NCBI RefSeq assembly: GCF_000425225.1
Contig: NZ_AULJ01000035.1
Location: forward strand, 14,220 to 66,816
Reading direction: 5' to 3'
DNA: 52,597 nt
Source of the DNA: Pontibacillus marinus BH030004 = DSM 16465
GTDB taxonomy: Bacteria > Bacillota > Bacilli > Bacillales > BH030062
The position numbers and the translations under genes were made by a program. This document shows positions 9,083-19,042 of the stretch, one piece after another (positions within the stretch are counted from its first letter, which is position 1; each line of letters opens with the position of its first letter). Under the pieces are notes generated by a model. That model worked only from the letters and a program-made list of their open reading frames with translations, made no database searches and was not told the DNA's origin.

Positions 9083-9118
9083 AAAAGGTTTGAGGGGCAT
9101 GCCCCTCAAACCTTTTTT
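9081..9118. terminator. Bidirectional terminator between CNNM and MscS genes
   Basis: A near-perfect palindrome (AAAAGGTTTGAGGGGCAT half) with A- and T-runs on both sides. It serves both convergent genes. Confidence 0.92.
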
Positions 9119-9123
9119 AATAT

Positions 9124-9966
9124 TTAACTTTCTTTCTTTTCAATGTAAACCTGATGTGGGAATGGGATTTCAATACCAGCCGCATCAAGTGCTTCCTTCA
9201 TACGCTTACGCAGGTCCCGTTCAACAGCCCATTGTTGCATGTTTTCTGTGTGACCTAATACACGTAGGACAACGTCAGAAGAGCCTAATGTTTGTACGCC
9301 CAATACATTTGGACCATCCTTGAAGCGGTCGTCGTTTTGAGCAAATTCATCACAAACTTGTTGCAATACTTTCATAGCTTCATCAATGTTTTCACCATAA
9401 GCTATGCCAATATCAACTAGTGCACGCATGTTTCCTCTAGAGTGGTTACTTACTGTGTTAATGTGTCGGTTCGGTACAAAATTTAATGTTCCGTCAAAGC
9501 TTCGGATTTGAGTTGTTCTTAATCCGATTTCTTCAACAACTCCATTCATACCACCAGCAGTTACGTATTCATCTACTTCAATTTGCTTTTCAATTAACAG
9601 GAAAAATCCTGTTACGATATCACTTACTAGCCCTTGTGCACCAAAGCCGATCGCAAGTCCAATAATACCTGCTCCTGCAATAAGTGGTGCTAGGTCGATG
9701 TTTAATAACCCAAAGATGGTAGCGATAAGGATAAAGCCTAAAACGTATGAATAAACATTAATGCTTAATTTTTCTAATGTTTTAGAACGTCCTTCAGAAA
9801 TTTTCTGCTTTTTACCTGCCTTTTGAATAGAAGAGGTAATAACTTTCTTTCCGATAGGAGATATAATTAAGAAAACAATCAGTACAAGGCCAATTTTAAG
9901 TCCGCCTGTTATAACAGCTTCTAAAAGACCTCCCATATTAAATTCTCCGTCTTTCATAAAATCCAT
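9124..9966 (-). CDS. Small-conductance mechanosensitive channel (MscS family, YkuT-like)
   Basis: A 280-residue protein with three membrane segments (about 10-35, 65-85 and 90-120). The pore helix region reads GAGIIGLAIGFGAQGLVSDIV, with FFLLIEKQIEVDEYV leading into the beta domain and a C-terminal RKRMKEALDAAGIEIPFPHQ. These are hallmarks of the MscS family, which releases solutes on hypo-osmotic shock. B. subtilis YkuT lies at the same place between ykuS and ykuU. The ATG at 9966 is chosen because AAAGGAG lies 8 bases upstream. An ATG at 9993 would add nine residues without a ribosome site. Confidence 0.9.
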   Translation of the reverse strand: MDFMKDGEFNMGGLLEAVITGGLKIGLVLIVFLIISPIGKKVITSSIQKAGKKQKISEGRSKTLEKLSINVYSYVLGFILIATIFGLLNIDLAPLIAGAGIIGLAIGFGAQGLVSDIVTGFFLLIEKQIEVDEYVTAGGMNGVVEEIGLRTTQIRSFDGTLNFVPNRHINTVSNHSRGNMRALVDIGIAYGENIDEAMKVLQQVCDEFAQNDDRFKDGPNVLGVQTLGSSDVVLRVLGHTENMQQWAVERDLRKRMKEALDAAGIEIPFPHQVYIEKKES

Positions 9967-10212
9967 GGAATTGCTCCTTTCAGTGTCTCGCATGTAAGTC
10001 TTTTTTCTCTATAAAATCTACTATACTTTATTTCGACATGTGATTTCAATTAATAGGAAAGAATAGATGGGTGCAAGCTTAAGCATAAGCAAATCATTTT
10101 CAATCTTTTCAATTTTATTGTTTAATGAAAATAGGTTTTGGGAAATATGAATAAGGGTGTTTTTTGGTGTGAGGGGAATTTGTCTCCAGATTAAATTAAT
10201 TTTAATATAACA

Positions 10213-10241
10213 TTGACTATTAATAATGGCTTCGTTATAAT
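10213..10241 (+). promoter_or_regulatory. Sigma-A promoter of ykuU
   Basis: TTGACT (10213-10218) and TATAAT (10236-10241) have an ideal 17-bp spacing, 90 bp before the ykuU start. The sequence from 9967 to 10331 holds this promoter and presumably the divergent mscS promoter. It is AT-rich, and no other gene is visible in it. Confidence 0.75.
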
Positions 10242-10331
10242 ATCTATTGTGTTTAAAACCACACCAAATGTTGGTTATAGGAGCAAAAAATTGCTCTATT
10301 AAATACTTACTCAAATATGGAGGGATCACTT

Positions 10332-10874
10332 ATGGCAGAACGTCTAGTAGGAAAACAAGCTCCACGTTTTGAAATGGATGCTGTAATGCCTAACAAAGAA
10401 TTCGAAAAAGTAAGTCTTGAGAACATTATGAAAGAAGACAAATGGACAGTCCTTTTCTTCTATCCAATGGACTTCACTTTCGTATGCCCAACAGAAATCA
10501 CTGCAATGTCTGACCGTTATGACGAATTTGAAGATCTTGATGCAGAGGTTATTGGCGTATCTACTGATACAGTTCACACTCACAAAGCATGGATCAACAC
10601 TTCTCGTGATGATAACGGATTAGGTGATCTTGCTTATCCATTAGCAGCTGACACAAACCACAAAGTTTCTACTGAATATGGTGTACTTTTAGAGGATGAA
10701 GGTGTTGCACTTCGCGGACTATTCATCATCAGCCCTGAAGGTGAATTAAAGCACGCAACAATTAACCACAATGATGTAGGCCGTGACGTAGACGAAACAC
10801 TTCGAGTACTACAAGCACTACAAACTGGTGGACTTTGCCCAGCAAACTGGAAGCCAGGTCAAGAAACTCTATAA
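10332..10874 (+). CDS. ykuU: 2-Cys peroxiredoxin (AhpC/Prx1 type)
   Basis: A 180-residue thioredoxin-fold peroxidase. The peroxidatic cysteine is in DFTFVCPTEI (about residue 52) and the resolving cysteine near the end in GGLCPANWKPGQ (about 169), so it is a typical 2-Cys enzyme. VALRGLFIISPEGEL is also conserved. Length and sequence match B. subtilis YkuU almost throughout. It reduces peroxides with electrons from thioredoxin-like proteins. The ATG at 10332 follows GGAGGGA by 7 bases; the ATG at 10317 is upstream of that site. ykuV follows after a hairpin, a possible electron donor or partner. Confidence 0.95.
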   Translation: MAERLVGKQAPRFEMDAVMPNKEFEKVSLENIMKEDKWTVLFFYPMDFTFVCPTEITAMSDRYDEFEDLDAEVIGVSTDTVHTHKAWINTSRDDNGLGDLAYPLAADTNHKVSTEYGVLLEDEGVALRGLFIISPEGELKHATINHNDVGRDVDETLRVLQALQTGGLCPANWKPGQETL

Positions 10875-10888
10875 TATAAGACAAAATC

Positions 10889-10917
10889 AGGGTCTAACCA
10901 TAGTGTTAGACCTTTTT
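10889..10917 (+). terminator. Terminator between ykuU and ykuV
   Basis: GGTCTAAC (10891-10898) pairs with GTTAGACC (10905-10912), followed by five T. It may be partial, since ykuV has no obvious separate promoter. Confidence 0.75.
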
Positions 10918-10963
10918 CCTATCCACACAACAAAGAAGCTCCAAATCAAAGGAGGATAATCAA

Positions 10964-11407
10964 ATGAAATTAAGAGCGCCAATGCCTGAATTATCAGGTG
11001 CAACTGAATGGTTAAATGGTGAAGTGACCAAGGAAGATCTTTTAGGTGACAAACCAACATTAATTCACTTCTGGTCTGTAAGCTGTGGCTTATGTAAAGA
11101 AGCAATGCCAAATGTAAATGAGTTCCGTGATCGTTATAGTGACGAGTTAAATGTTGTAGCTGTTCATATGCCTCGTTCAGAAAAGGACCTTGATCTTGAT
11201 AAGATTAAGGAAACAGCTGAAGAGCATGGTATTTCTCAGCCGATTTTCGTTGACAACAAACACGCCCTTACAGATGCATTCGAAAACCAATACGTTCCAG
11301 CTTATTATGTGTTTGATGAAGAAGGTAACCTTCGTCATTTCCAAGCTGGCGGTGGCGGTATGAAAATGCTTGAAAAGCGCGTGAACCGTGTACTAGGTAA
11401 TAAATAA
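10964..11407 (+). CDS. ykuV: Thiol-disulfide oxidoreductase YkuV
   Basis: A 147-residue soluble thioredoxin-fold protein with the active site SCGLCKEAMP (CGLC; B. subtilis has CHLC). Conserved elements include IHFWSVSCG before it, the cis-Pro loop YVPAYYVFDEEG, and a C-terminal GGGGMKMLEKRV. It has no signal peptide, so it acts in the cytoplasm. In B. subtilis YkuV is a reductant with a low redox potential, encoded next to the peroxiredoxin YkuU as here. AAAGGAGG precedes the ATG. Confidence 0.93.
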   Translation: MKLRAPMPELSGATEWLNGEVTKEDLLGDKPTLIHFWSVSCGLCKEAMPNVNEFRDRYSDELNVVAVHMPRSEKDLDLDKIKETAEEHGISQPIFVDNKHALTDAFENQYVPAYYVFDEEGNLRHFQAGGGGMKMLEKRVNRVLGNK

Positions 11408-11418
11408 GGTCATGATCG

Positions 11419-11450
11419 AAGCTCCAGTCTTTTAGGCTGGGGCTTTTATT
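11419..11450 (+). terminator. Terminator after ykuV
   Basis: AAGCTCCAG pairs with CTGGGGCTT (one wobble), followed by a T-rich tail. Confidence 0.8.
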
Positions 11451-11669
11451 TATGATAGAAGACTCTTTAAGAATTCTTCCCAATATTACGAATAGGTCTA
11501 AAGGCATGTTTTTATTTCATAAATATTGTTATATCCCTATCCATCAACCTAAATTGAAAAGAGCATTTAAAATTTTAAAAAAATTTATGCAAATGGGTGG
11601 AAATTTATTTCGGAACTCGATATATTTATAATTACGTAAAAAAATTACAAAGAAAAAGGAGGGGGCACT

Positions 11670-13427
11670 TTGGATACGTTTAAGAAGTTGAAGATGTACT
11701 ATCTACCATTTAAGAAGTATTTCTTCATATCATTAGTGTTTCTGCTGTTAGTTACTGGGATAACGGTGGTTTATCCGATCGTATTACAGAAAACGATTGA
11801 TGATGTTGTAACGCCAGAGCGCTATGAATTAATACCATATTTGGCATTAGCTTTTATTGGACTAATGTTAATCAAAGGAATTGCTACTTATTTACATCAA
11901 TACTTAGGTGACTTGTTTGGAATTAAATCCGTATATACATTAAGGGACGGTTTATATCAGAAACTACAACGTTTACCATTTCGTTATTATGATAATGCAA
12001 GAACAGGAGACTTAATGTCACGTCTTACAGCAGATGTGGAAGCTTTCCGTTTCTTCTTATCGTTTGGTTTCTCAGAATTTATTCGTATCACTTCACTAAT
12101 CCTGATTAGTTTGAGTGTTATGTTTTATTATTCTGTACCACTTGCACTGGTAACAATGGCAGCTATGCCTTTCTTAGCAGTTGTTGTGTTTCAATTTGAT
12201 CGTCGAGTACACCCGGCGTTCCGAGGCATAAGAAAAGCTTTTGGACGCTTAAACACACGTGTACAAGAGAACATCAGCGGAATGAACACGGTTAAATCAC
12301 TATCTCGAGAAGATTTCGAGATCGGACGTTTTGTTGATAAAAACGATGACTATCGTCAGAACTACTTAACAACAGCCTCAATTTGGGCTAAGTATTTTCC
12401 TTTAATGGAGTTCATCGGAAACATTTGTGTAGTTGCTTTGTTAGCATATGGTGGACACTTAGTTATCACTAATGATTTGAAGCCAGGGGAACTTGTGGCT
12501 TTCTTTAGTCTCGTTTGGTACATTCTTGGACCTCTTATGAACTTTGGTTTCGTGATTAATTTGTTCTCTCAATCAAAAGCATCTGGAGAACGGTTATTAG
12601 AAATTCTAGAAGCTAAGGAAGATATCCAAGAGATTGAGGAACCGATTCGAAAAGCACGTATGGATGGCCATGTAACGTTTAAGAATGTAACGCTATCCTA
12701 TGAGGAAGATGATGATTCAGCACTAAAAGATATTAGTTTTGATGCCCCTCCAGGCAAAACAGTTGGTTTGATAGGTGCAACAGGTTCAGGAAAAACAAGT
12801 ATTACGCAATTGGTTACTCGTTTCTATGAACCTCAAGAGGGTGAAGTACTTGTCGATAACAAGCCTGTAGATCAATATGGCTTAAAAGAGCTTAGAAGCA
12901 ATATCGGGTTTGTATTACAAGAGTCGTTCTTGTTCTCAACAACCATTAAAGAGAACATTGCGTATGGAAATCCAGAAGCTTCTATGGATGATATTATCGA
13001 TGCAGCCAAACGCGCACAAGCTCACGACTTCATTATGGAAATGCCAAACGGCTACGACACATTGCTTGGTGAGCGTGGTATGGGGCTTTCTGGTGGTCAG
13101 AAGCAGCGTGTAGCAATTGCTCGTGCGATTTTAATTGATCCAAGTATTCTTGTTTTAGATGACGCTACGTCAGCCGTTGATATGGAAACAGAACTACGTA
13201 TTCAAAAAGCACTAAGAGAAGTCATGGTAGGTCGAACGACATTTATCATCGCCCACCGCATTTCATCACTTAAACATGCTGATGAAATCCTTGTTTTAGA
13301 GGATGGAAAGATTGTAGAACGTGGTGTACATGATGAATTGCTTAGTAATGGAGGGCCATACCAACGTATTTACGATATCCAATACCAAGATAAAGAAGCG
13401 ATAATGGAAGCTTCTAAGAATGCATAA
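11670..13427 (+). CDS. yknU: ABC exporter half-transporter, degenerate catalytic site (YknU-like)
   Basis: A 585-residue half-transporter: six membrane helices at about 1-310, then a nucleotide-binding domain. Walker A is GATGSGKTS, the signature is LSGGQKQR, and Walker B is ILVLDDATSAVD. The residue after the Walker B aspartate is Asp, not the catalytic Glu, so the ATP site built on this subunit should be weak or inactive. B. subtilis YknU has the same length. A TTG start is used behind AAAAAGGAGGGGG. The second subunit follows after 14 bp, indicating one operon and a heterodimer. The substrate is unknown; multidrug or lipid-like substrates are common in this family. Confidence 0.85.
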   Translation: MDTFKKLKMYYLPFKKYFFISLVFLLLVTGITVVYPIVLQKTIDDVVTPERYELIPYLALAFIGLMLIKGIATYLHQYLGDLFGIKSVYTLRDGLYQKLQRLPFRYYDNARTGDLMSRLTADVEAFRFFLSFGFSEFIRITSLILISLSVMFYYSVPLALVTMAAMPFLAVVVFQFDRRVHPAFRGIRKAFGRLNTRVQENISGMNTVKSLSREDFEIGRFVDKNDDYRQNYLTTASIWAKYFPLMEFIGNICVVALLAYGGHLVITNDLKPGELVAFFSLVWYILGPLMNFGFVINLFSQSKASGERLLEILEAKEDIQEIEEPIRKARMDGHVTFKNVTLSYEEDDDSALKDISFDAPPGKTVGLIGATGSGKTSITQLVTRFYEPQEGEVLVDNKPVDQYGLKELRSNIGFVLQESFLFSTTIKENIAYGNPEASMDDIIDAAKRAQAHDFIMEMPNGYDTLLGERGMGLSGGQKQRVAIARAILIDPSILVLDDATSAVDMETELRIQKALREVMVGRTTFIIAHRISSLKHADEILVLEDGKIVERGVHDELLSNGGPYQRIYDIQYQDKEAIMEASKNA

Positions 13428-13441
13428 AGGGGGGAGAGAAC

Positions 13442-15283
13442 TTGGCCAAACGTCGACAAGAAGAAAAAGTGAGCCCACATTTAAAACGGTTTAAATATAC
13501 ACAAGACCAAGCCATTGAAAAACCATTTAACTGGCAACAGATGGTTCGTATGTTGCAATACCTTAAACCTTACTCTAAGAAATTATTACCTTTAGCTATT
13601 TTAGCTATGCTTGTTTCAACGGCAGTACGTTTAGCTGTCCCGATTCTTATTGGTAAAGTAGCAATTGACGTTGCTATAGATGGCGAGAATCCAACCTTAC
13701 TAACATGGCTTGTTGTAGCTATTGGTGTCCTTTACTTATTAAGCTATGTAGGGAACTCTCTGAGAATTAAATGGGTGAATATTTTGGGGCAGAATGTGAT
13801 TTATGACTTGAGAAAGCATTTGTTTTCTCACGTCCAACGTTTGTCCCATAAATTCTTTGATTCGAAATCAGCTGGTTCCATTCTAGTTCGAATTATGAAC
13901 GATATTAATTCCCTTCAAGAACTATTTACGAACGGAATTATCAACTTATTAATGGATGTTGTTACATTGTTCGGTATCGTTGTGATTTTGCTTGTGCTAA
14001 GTCCAAAGCTTGCCCTTGCCATCATGGTTATCTTACCAATCATGTTCTATATTTCTACAAAGCTACGTAGAAATATACGACGATCTTGGCAACAGGTTCG
14101 TATTCAGCAATCTCGCTTAAACTCACACTTGAATGAAAGTATTCAAGGCATTCGTATTACGCAATCTTTTTCCCAGGAAAAAGAGAATACAGAATACTTT
14201 GATGGTGTGAATACAGACAACTTTGAAAGCTGGAGAAATGCAACGAAGAAAAGTGCGATGTTCCGTCCTTTCGTTGAGATGAGTAATGCAGTGGGTACGG
14301 TGATCCTCATTTCATTTGGTGCTTACTTAATTATTCAAGGACCTTCAAATGGCGGTATTGAATTAGGCACATTTGTTACATTTGCCTTTTTCTTAGGGAT
14401 GTTCTGGGAGCCAATTTCCCGTCTTGGTCAAATGTATAATCAGCTTCTTATGGCAATGGCAGCATCTGAACGTATATTCGAATTCTTAGATGAAGAGCCG
14501 AATGTTGAAGAACGTCAAGACGCAATTGAGCTTCAAGATATGAAAGGCCACATTGAATTTGATCATGTTCAGTTTGCTTATGATGAAGAACGAATTGCTC
14601 TTCATGATATCTCATTAGAAATGAAAGCTGGTCAAACCGTCGCATTAGTTGGTCATACAGGTAGTGGTAAGTCTACAATTGCAAACTTAATCAGTCGATT
14701 CTATGATCCAACGAAAGGTTCTGTGAAAATCGATGGTCATGATTTAAGAGACCTAACATTAAATAGTGTGCGTCAACAAATTAGTGTTGTGCTACAGGAT
14801 ACATTTATCTTCTCTGGTACCATAAAGGAAAACATTCGATTTGGTCGCCCTGATGCTAGTGATGAAGAGGTTATGGAAGCAGCAAAAGTTGTAGGTGCAG
14901 ATGACTTTATTCAGCGACTAGCAAATGGATATGAAACAGAGGTAGAAGAACGAGGAAATATCCTATCAGCTGGTGAACGTCAGCTTCTATCCTTTGCGCG
15001 TGCGTTACTAGCCGATCCAAAGATATTAATTTTAGATGAGGCGACATCAAGTATTGATACGGAGACTGAAGTGAAAATTCAAGAGGCTCTCCAACGTTTA
15101 TTAAAAGGACGTACAGCGATCATTATCGCTCACCGTCTATCAACGATTCGTGAATCTGACAATATCTTTGTCCTTGAACACGGTAAAATTCTTGAACAAG
15201 GAAACCATTCCGAGTTAATGGAGCAACGTGGAGAATACTTTGACTTAGTTAAAACTCAATTCCAAATGCTCGATGCAATGTAA
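13442..15283 (+). CDS. yknV: ABC exporter half-transporter, catalytic partner (YknV-like)
   Basis: A 613-residue half-transporter with a basic, charged N-terminal extension of about 45 residues, six membrane helices to about 345 and a nucleotide-binding domain. Walker A is GHTGSGKST, Walker B is ILILDEATSSID with the catalytic Glu, and the signature is LSAGERQL instead of LSGGQ. This subunit therefore carries the intact Walker sites but the deviant signature, complementary to its partner. It starts with TTG behind GGGGGGAGAG. Pairing with the upstream gene makes an asymmetric heterodimeric exporter of the BmrCD/TM287-288 kind. The YknV name rests on order and length. Confidence 0.85.
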   Translation: MAKRRQEEKVSPHLKRFKYTQDQAIEKPFNWQQMVRMLQYLKPYSKKLLPLAILAMLVSTAVRLAVPILIGKVAIDVAIDGENPTLLTWLVVAIGVLYLLSYVGNSLRIKWVNILGQNVIYDLRKHLFSHVQRLSHKFFDSKSAGSILVRIMNDINSLQELFTNGIINLLMDVVTLFGIVVILLVLSPKLALAIMVILPIMFYISTKLRRNIRRSWQQVRIQQSRLNSHLNESIQGIRITQSFSQEKENTEYFDGVNTDNFESWRNATKKSAMFRPFVEMSNAVGTVILISFGAYLIIQGPSNGGIELGTFVTFAFFLGMFWEPISRLGQMYNQLLMAMAASERIFEFLDEEPNVEERQDAIELQDMKGHIEFDHVQFAYDEERIALHDISLEMKAGQTVALVGHTGSGKSTIANLISRFYDPTKGSVKIDGHDLRDLTLNSVRQQISVVLQDTFIFSGTIKENIRFGRPDASDEEVMEAAKVVGADDFIQRLANGYETEVEERGNILSAGERQLLSFARALLADPKILILDEATSSIDTETEVKIQEALQRLLKGRTAIIIAHRLSTIRESDNIFVLEHGKILEQGNHSELMEQRGEYFDLVKTQFQMLDAM

Positions 15284-15287
15284 TGAG

Positions 15288-15320
15288 ATCCTGTCCCTTT
15301 TGGGGGGCAGGATTTTTTTA
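15288..15320 (+). terminator. Terminator after the ABC exporter operon
   Basis: ATCCTGTCCC pairs with the GGGGCAGGAT region (15288-15297 with 15303-15313), followed by seven T. Confidence 0.8.
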
Positions 15321-15570
15321 TTTGTCCCCTTGATCAGCTATCCCTTCTCCCTCTCTAAAATAGCGCTTCTAAGTCTGCTTCCAATTCCACCATTGTTTTC
15401 AAATTTGGTGACGTTTTTTTGACACATTTACATGAAATCGGTCTCAATAAAACATGATCTGATATGATATTCAAACGGCAAGACCATAGAACATGTTTTG
15501 TGATTGACTGAACAATCTAATGAACTTTGTACTTAAAAAATTACATCAAGAATTAGGTAGGTGACCTCAT

Positions 15571-16455
15571 ATGAGAATTTTTAAACCACTCGTGCTAGGG
15601 AGTTTTTTGCTAGTGTTTCTTAGTGGGTGTAGTGCATTGCCTGTCTTGGATCCTAAGGGTCCGGTTGGTGAGGCACAAAAGGACTTAATTTTCTGGTCCA
15701 TAGCGCTCATGTTATTTATTGTTGCAGTTGTTTTTGCGCTGTTCACATTTATGGTAGTTCGTTACAGAGAGAGACCTGGTTACGAAACACATGAACCAGA
15801 AGAGATGGAAGGAAACATATGGCTAGAATTGCTTTGGACAGGAGTTCCGGTCATTATCGTTGTCCTTCTTGCTGTACCGACTGTAAATACAATTTATCAA
15901 TTAGAAGAACCACCAAGCAGTACAAAAGAAAAAGAGCCTCTAGTCATTCATGCGACTTCTGCAGATTGGAAATGGTTCTTCAGTTATCCAGAGCAAGATA
16001 TTGAAACGGTAAACTATCTTCACATTCCAGAAGATCGACCAATTCTGTTTAAACTAACATCAGCTGATTCCATGGCGGCTCTATGGATTCCTCGTTTAGG
16101 TGGACAGGAATACAATATGAATGGCATGCGTACTGAGCTATTTTTACAAGCTGATGAACCAGGCGTATATAACGGCCGTAACGCAAACTTCACAGGTGAA
16201 GGCTTTACTGAGCAAAGGTTTAAAGTTTATGCACAAAAACCTGAGGAGTTCCAAAAGTGGGTTGATAAAACCCAAGAAAAAGCACCTAAGCTAACTAAAG
16301 ATAAATATGATCATATGCTTCTTCCTGGTCATGTAGAGCGACAAACGTTCTCTTCAACGCATTTACAGTATGTTGATCACGCCAAAAATGCGGAATACAC
16401 AGTAAACGTGCGAGAACGCTTAGGATATGACCCTGAAGAGGAAAGCTCACATTAA
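15571..16455 (+). CDS. qoxA: Quinol oxidase aa3-600 subunit II, lipoprotein
   Basis: A 294-residue subunit. The lipobox FLSGC (Cys at about 20) gives a lipid-anchored N-terminus, two membrane helices follow (about 40-65 and 80-105), and an extracellular cupredoxin domain fills the rest. It retains ATSADWKWFFSYPEQDIETV and LWIPRLGGQ but lacks the Cys/His/Met set of a CuA centre, as expected for a menaquinol rather than cytochrome c oxidase. It is close to B. subtilis QoxA. It is the first gene of qoxABCD, 287 bp after the previous terminator; no promoter could be fixed with confidence there. Confidence 0.95.
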   Translation: MRIFKPLVLGSFLLVFLSGCSALPVLDPKGPVGEAQKDLIFWSIALMLFIVAVVFALFTFMVVRYRERPGYETHEPEEMEGNIWLELLWTGVPVIIVVLLAVPTVNTIYQLEEPPSSTKEKEPLVIHATSADWKWFFSYPEQDIETVNYLHIPEDRPILFKLTSADSMAALWIPRLGGQEYNMNGMRTELFLQADEPGVYNGRNANFTGEGFTEQRFKVYAQKPEEFQKWVDKTQEKAPKLTKDKYDHMLLPGHVERQTFSSTHLQYVDHAKNAEYTVNVRERLGYDPEEESSH

Positions 16456-16473
16456 GATTGGAGGCGGACAGAA

Positions 16474-18426
16474 TTGAAACTAGATGAATTTTTTGTCACC
16501 GGTGATCCGTTGATCTATGGAGCTGATGTCTCAATCATCTTATCCATGATTGGAGTTGTCTTCGTTTTAACTAAATATAAAAAATGGGGATGGCTCTGGA
16601 AGGAATGGCTCACCACTGTTGACCATAAAAAATTAGGCATTATGTACATTCTTTCAGCTGTACTTATGTTATTCAGGGGTGGAGTCGATGCACTTTTAAT
16701 GCGTGCACAGCTAACTATGCCTGAAACTGAATTTTTGGATTCCACACACTATAACGAAATTTTCACAACACATGGAACCATCATGATCATTTTCATGGCT
16801 ATGCCATTTTTAATTGGACTTATGAACGTGGTTGTACCATTACAAATTGGAGCACGAGACGTTGCTTATCCATTCTTGAATGCGGTAAGTTTTTGGACAT
16901 TCTTTATGGGTGCCATGCTCTTTAATATTTCCTTCGTTATCGGAGGCTCACCTGGAGCGGGGTGGACATCTTACGTACCCCTAGCAGGAAATGAGCTGAG
17001 TCCTGGACCAGGGCAAAACTATTACTTACTAGGTCTGCAGGTGGCCGGAATAGGTACGTTATTAACGGGGATAAATTTCCTTGTTACGATACTAAAAATG
17101 CGTGCACCTGGTATGACGTTAATGCGTATGCCTATGTTCACGTGGTCGAGTGCGATCACTTGTATCATTATCATTTTCGCATTCCCCGTGTTAACAGTAG
17201 CACTAGCACTAATGACGTTAGACCGCATTTTTGGAACACATTTCTTCACAATGGTAGATGGCGGAATGCCGATGCTTTGGGCGAATTTGTTCTGGTTATG
17301 GGGTCACCCTGAAGTGTATATTGTTATTCTACCAGCCTTTGGTATATTCTCAGAGGTTATCTCGACGTTTTCACGAAAAAATCTCTTTGGCTATAAAGCT
17401 ATGGTTTATTCCATGGTTATCATTGCAGCACTGAGTTTCGTTGTATGGGTTCACCACTTCTTTACCATGGGTGCTGATGCAAGTGTTAACTCATTCTTCT
17501 CCGTTACAACAATGGCGATATCCATACCAACGGGTGTTAAAGTCTTTAACTGGCTCTTTACGATGTATAAAGGACGGATCAAGATTAACACAGCCATGCT
17601 TTGGTCGTTAGCCTTTATTCCGAACTTTGTTATCGGTGGTGTAACAGGGGTAATGCTTGCTATGGCAGCAGCAGACTATCAGTATCACAATACCTACTTC
17701 CTTGTAGCACACTTCCACTATGTGTTGATTTCAGGAACAGTATTCGCTTGTTTCTCAGGGCTATATTACTGGTATCCTAAATTATTTAATCACAAATTAA
17801 ATGAAACATTAGGAAAGTGGAGTTTCTGGTTATTCATGATCGGATTCAACGTATGTTTCTTCCCTATGTATTTCTTAGGGTTCGCAGGTATGCCGCGTCG
17901 TGTTCACACCTACGCAGAAGGTTCTGGATGGTTCGAACTGAACGCTGTGGCTTCAGTCGGTGGCGTCATGATGGGGATCGGCTTTGTCATTCTAGTTTAT
18001 AACATCTATTACTCTATTCGTTACGAGCCTAGATTGACTACAGGTGACCCATGGGATGCACGTAACCTAGAATGGGCAACACCTTCACCAGTTCCGTACT
18101 ACAACTTTGCAAAAATTCCGGAGGTTCGTGGGTTAGATGAATTCTGGCGTATGAAGAAAGAGGGTAAGAAAGATCTTGATCTTAAGAAAGACAAGCTTGA
18201 ACCGATTCATATGCCTGACTACTCAGGAGTTCCGGTGATTATGTCCACATTTTTATTTATTTCAGGTTTCGGCCTTGTATTTGAATGGATATGGATGGGG
18301 GTTGCTGGGGCTATAGGCGTTGTTATTACGATGATCATGCGTTCCTTTGACCCTGACGAAGGCTATCACGTTGAAGTAGAAGAAATAAAAGAAATTGAAG
18401 AACATGTTCGTAGAGAGGAGGCGTAA
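16474..18426 (+). CDS. qoxB: Quinol oxidase aa3-600 subunit I
   Basis: A 650-residue catalytic subunit with about 14-15 membrane helices. Haem and copper ligands are visible: THGTIMIIF (haem a His), [14 protein letters not shown] (CuB His and the cross-linked Tyr), [10 protein letters not shown] (two CuB His) and [10 protein letters not shown] (haem His pair). It oxidises menaquinol, reduces O2 to water and pumps protons. A TTG start sits behind TTGGAGGCGG. The gene overlaps none of its neighbours but lies within 20 bp of both, in a four-gene operon. Confidence 0.97.
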   Translation: MKLDEFFVTGDPLIYGADVSIILSMIGVVFVLTKYKKWGWLWKEWLTTVDHKKLGIMYILSAVLMLFRGGVDALLMRAQLTMPETEFLDSTHYNEIFTTHGTIMIIFMAMPFLIGLMNVVVPLQIGARDVAYPFLNAVSFWTFFMGAMLFNISFVIGGSPGAGWTSYVPLAGNELSPGPGQNYYLLGLQVAGIGTLLTGINFLVTILKMRAPGMTLMRMPMFTWSSAITCIIIIFAFPVLTVALALMTLDRIFGTHFFTMVDGGMPMLWANLFWLWGHPEVYIVILPAFGIFSEVISTFSRKNLFGYKAMVYSMVIIAALSFVVWVHHFFTMGADASVNSFFSVTTMAISIPTGVKVFNWLFTMYKGRIKINTAMLWSLAFIPNFVIGGVTGVMLAMAAADYQYHNTYFLVAHFHYVLISGTVFACFSGLYYWYPKLFNHKLNETLGKWSFWLFMIGFNVCFFPMYFLGFAGMPRRVHTYAEGSGWFELNAVASVGGVMMGIGFVILVYNIYYSIRYEPRLTTGDPWDARNLEWATPSPVPYYNFAKIPEVRGLDEFWRMKKEGKKDLDLKKDKLEPIHMPDYSGVPVIMSTFLFISGFGLVFEWIWMGVAGAIGVVITMIMRSFDPDEGYHVEVEEIKEIEEHVRREEA

Positions 18427-18429
18427 GAC

Positions 18430-19041
18430 ATGGGACACACAGAAACAATTGATCCAAACAAGCCATTAGAATATCAAACAGAAAAAAGTCGATTAAACAT
18501 TCTTGGTTTCTGGATTTTTCTTGGAGCTGAAGTTGCACTTTTTGCGACATTATTTGCAACGTATTTTGTGCTGACCGGGAGACTTGCTGATGGACCAGGT
18601 CCCGGTGAATTATTTGAAATCAAAGGTGTCTTGATTGAAACGTTTATCCTTTTAACGAGTAGTTTTACTTGTGGAATTGCAATTCATGAAATGAGACGAG
18701 GAAGTAAAAAAGGATTAATGATCTGGTTCGGCCTTACGCTTCTTCTAGGGTTAGGCTTTCTATACTTTGAGATAGAAGAGTTTATCCATTATGTACATGA
18801 AGGTGCTACAATCCAAACAAGTGCATATTGGTCATCCTTCTTCACATTACTTGGTACACACGGAGCTCACGTTTCTTTAGGTATCGGGTGGATGATTATG
18901 ATTTTGATACAAGTTGCACGTCATGGCTTAAATACGACAACAACAAGAAAAGCCTTTATCATTTCTTTATATTGGCACTTTCTTGATGTTGTTTGGATCT
19001 TTATCTTTACAGGCGTGTACTTGATGGGGATGGTGATGTAA
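18430..19041 (+). CDS. qoxC: Quinol oxidase subunit III
   Basis: A 203-residue subunit III with five membrane helices. Conserved stretches are LGFWIFLGAEVALFATLFAT, LLTSSFTCGIAIHEM, LGTHGAHVSLGIGWM and SLYWHFLDVVWIFIFTGVYL. It stabilises the oxidase core. It starts 3 bp after qoxB with the ribosome site GAGAGGAGG inside the qoxB end. Confidence 0.96.
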   Translation: MGHTETIDPNKPLEYQTEKSRLNILGFWIFLGAEVALFATLFATYFVLTGRLADGPGPGELFEIKGVLIETFILLTSSFTCGIAIHEMRRGSKKGLMIWFGLTLLLGLGFLYFEIEEFIHYVHEGATIQTSAYWSSFFTLLGTHGAHVSLGIGWMIMILIQVARHGLNTTTTRKAFIISLYWHFLDVVWIFIFTGVYLMGMVM

Positions 19042-19042
19042 T

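Noticed and set aside
10230-10250. Possible PerR box at the ykuU promoter
   Set aside because: Only the left half resembles TTATAAT; the right half does not match, and that half is simply the -10 box.
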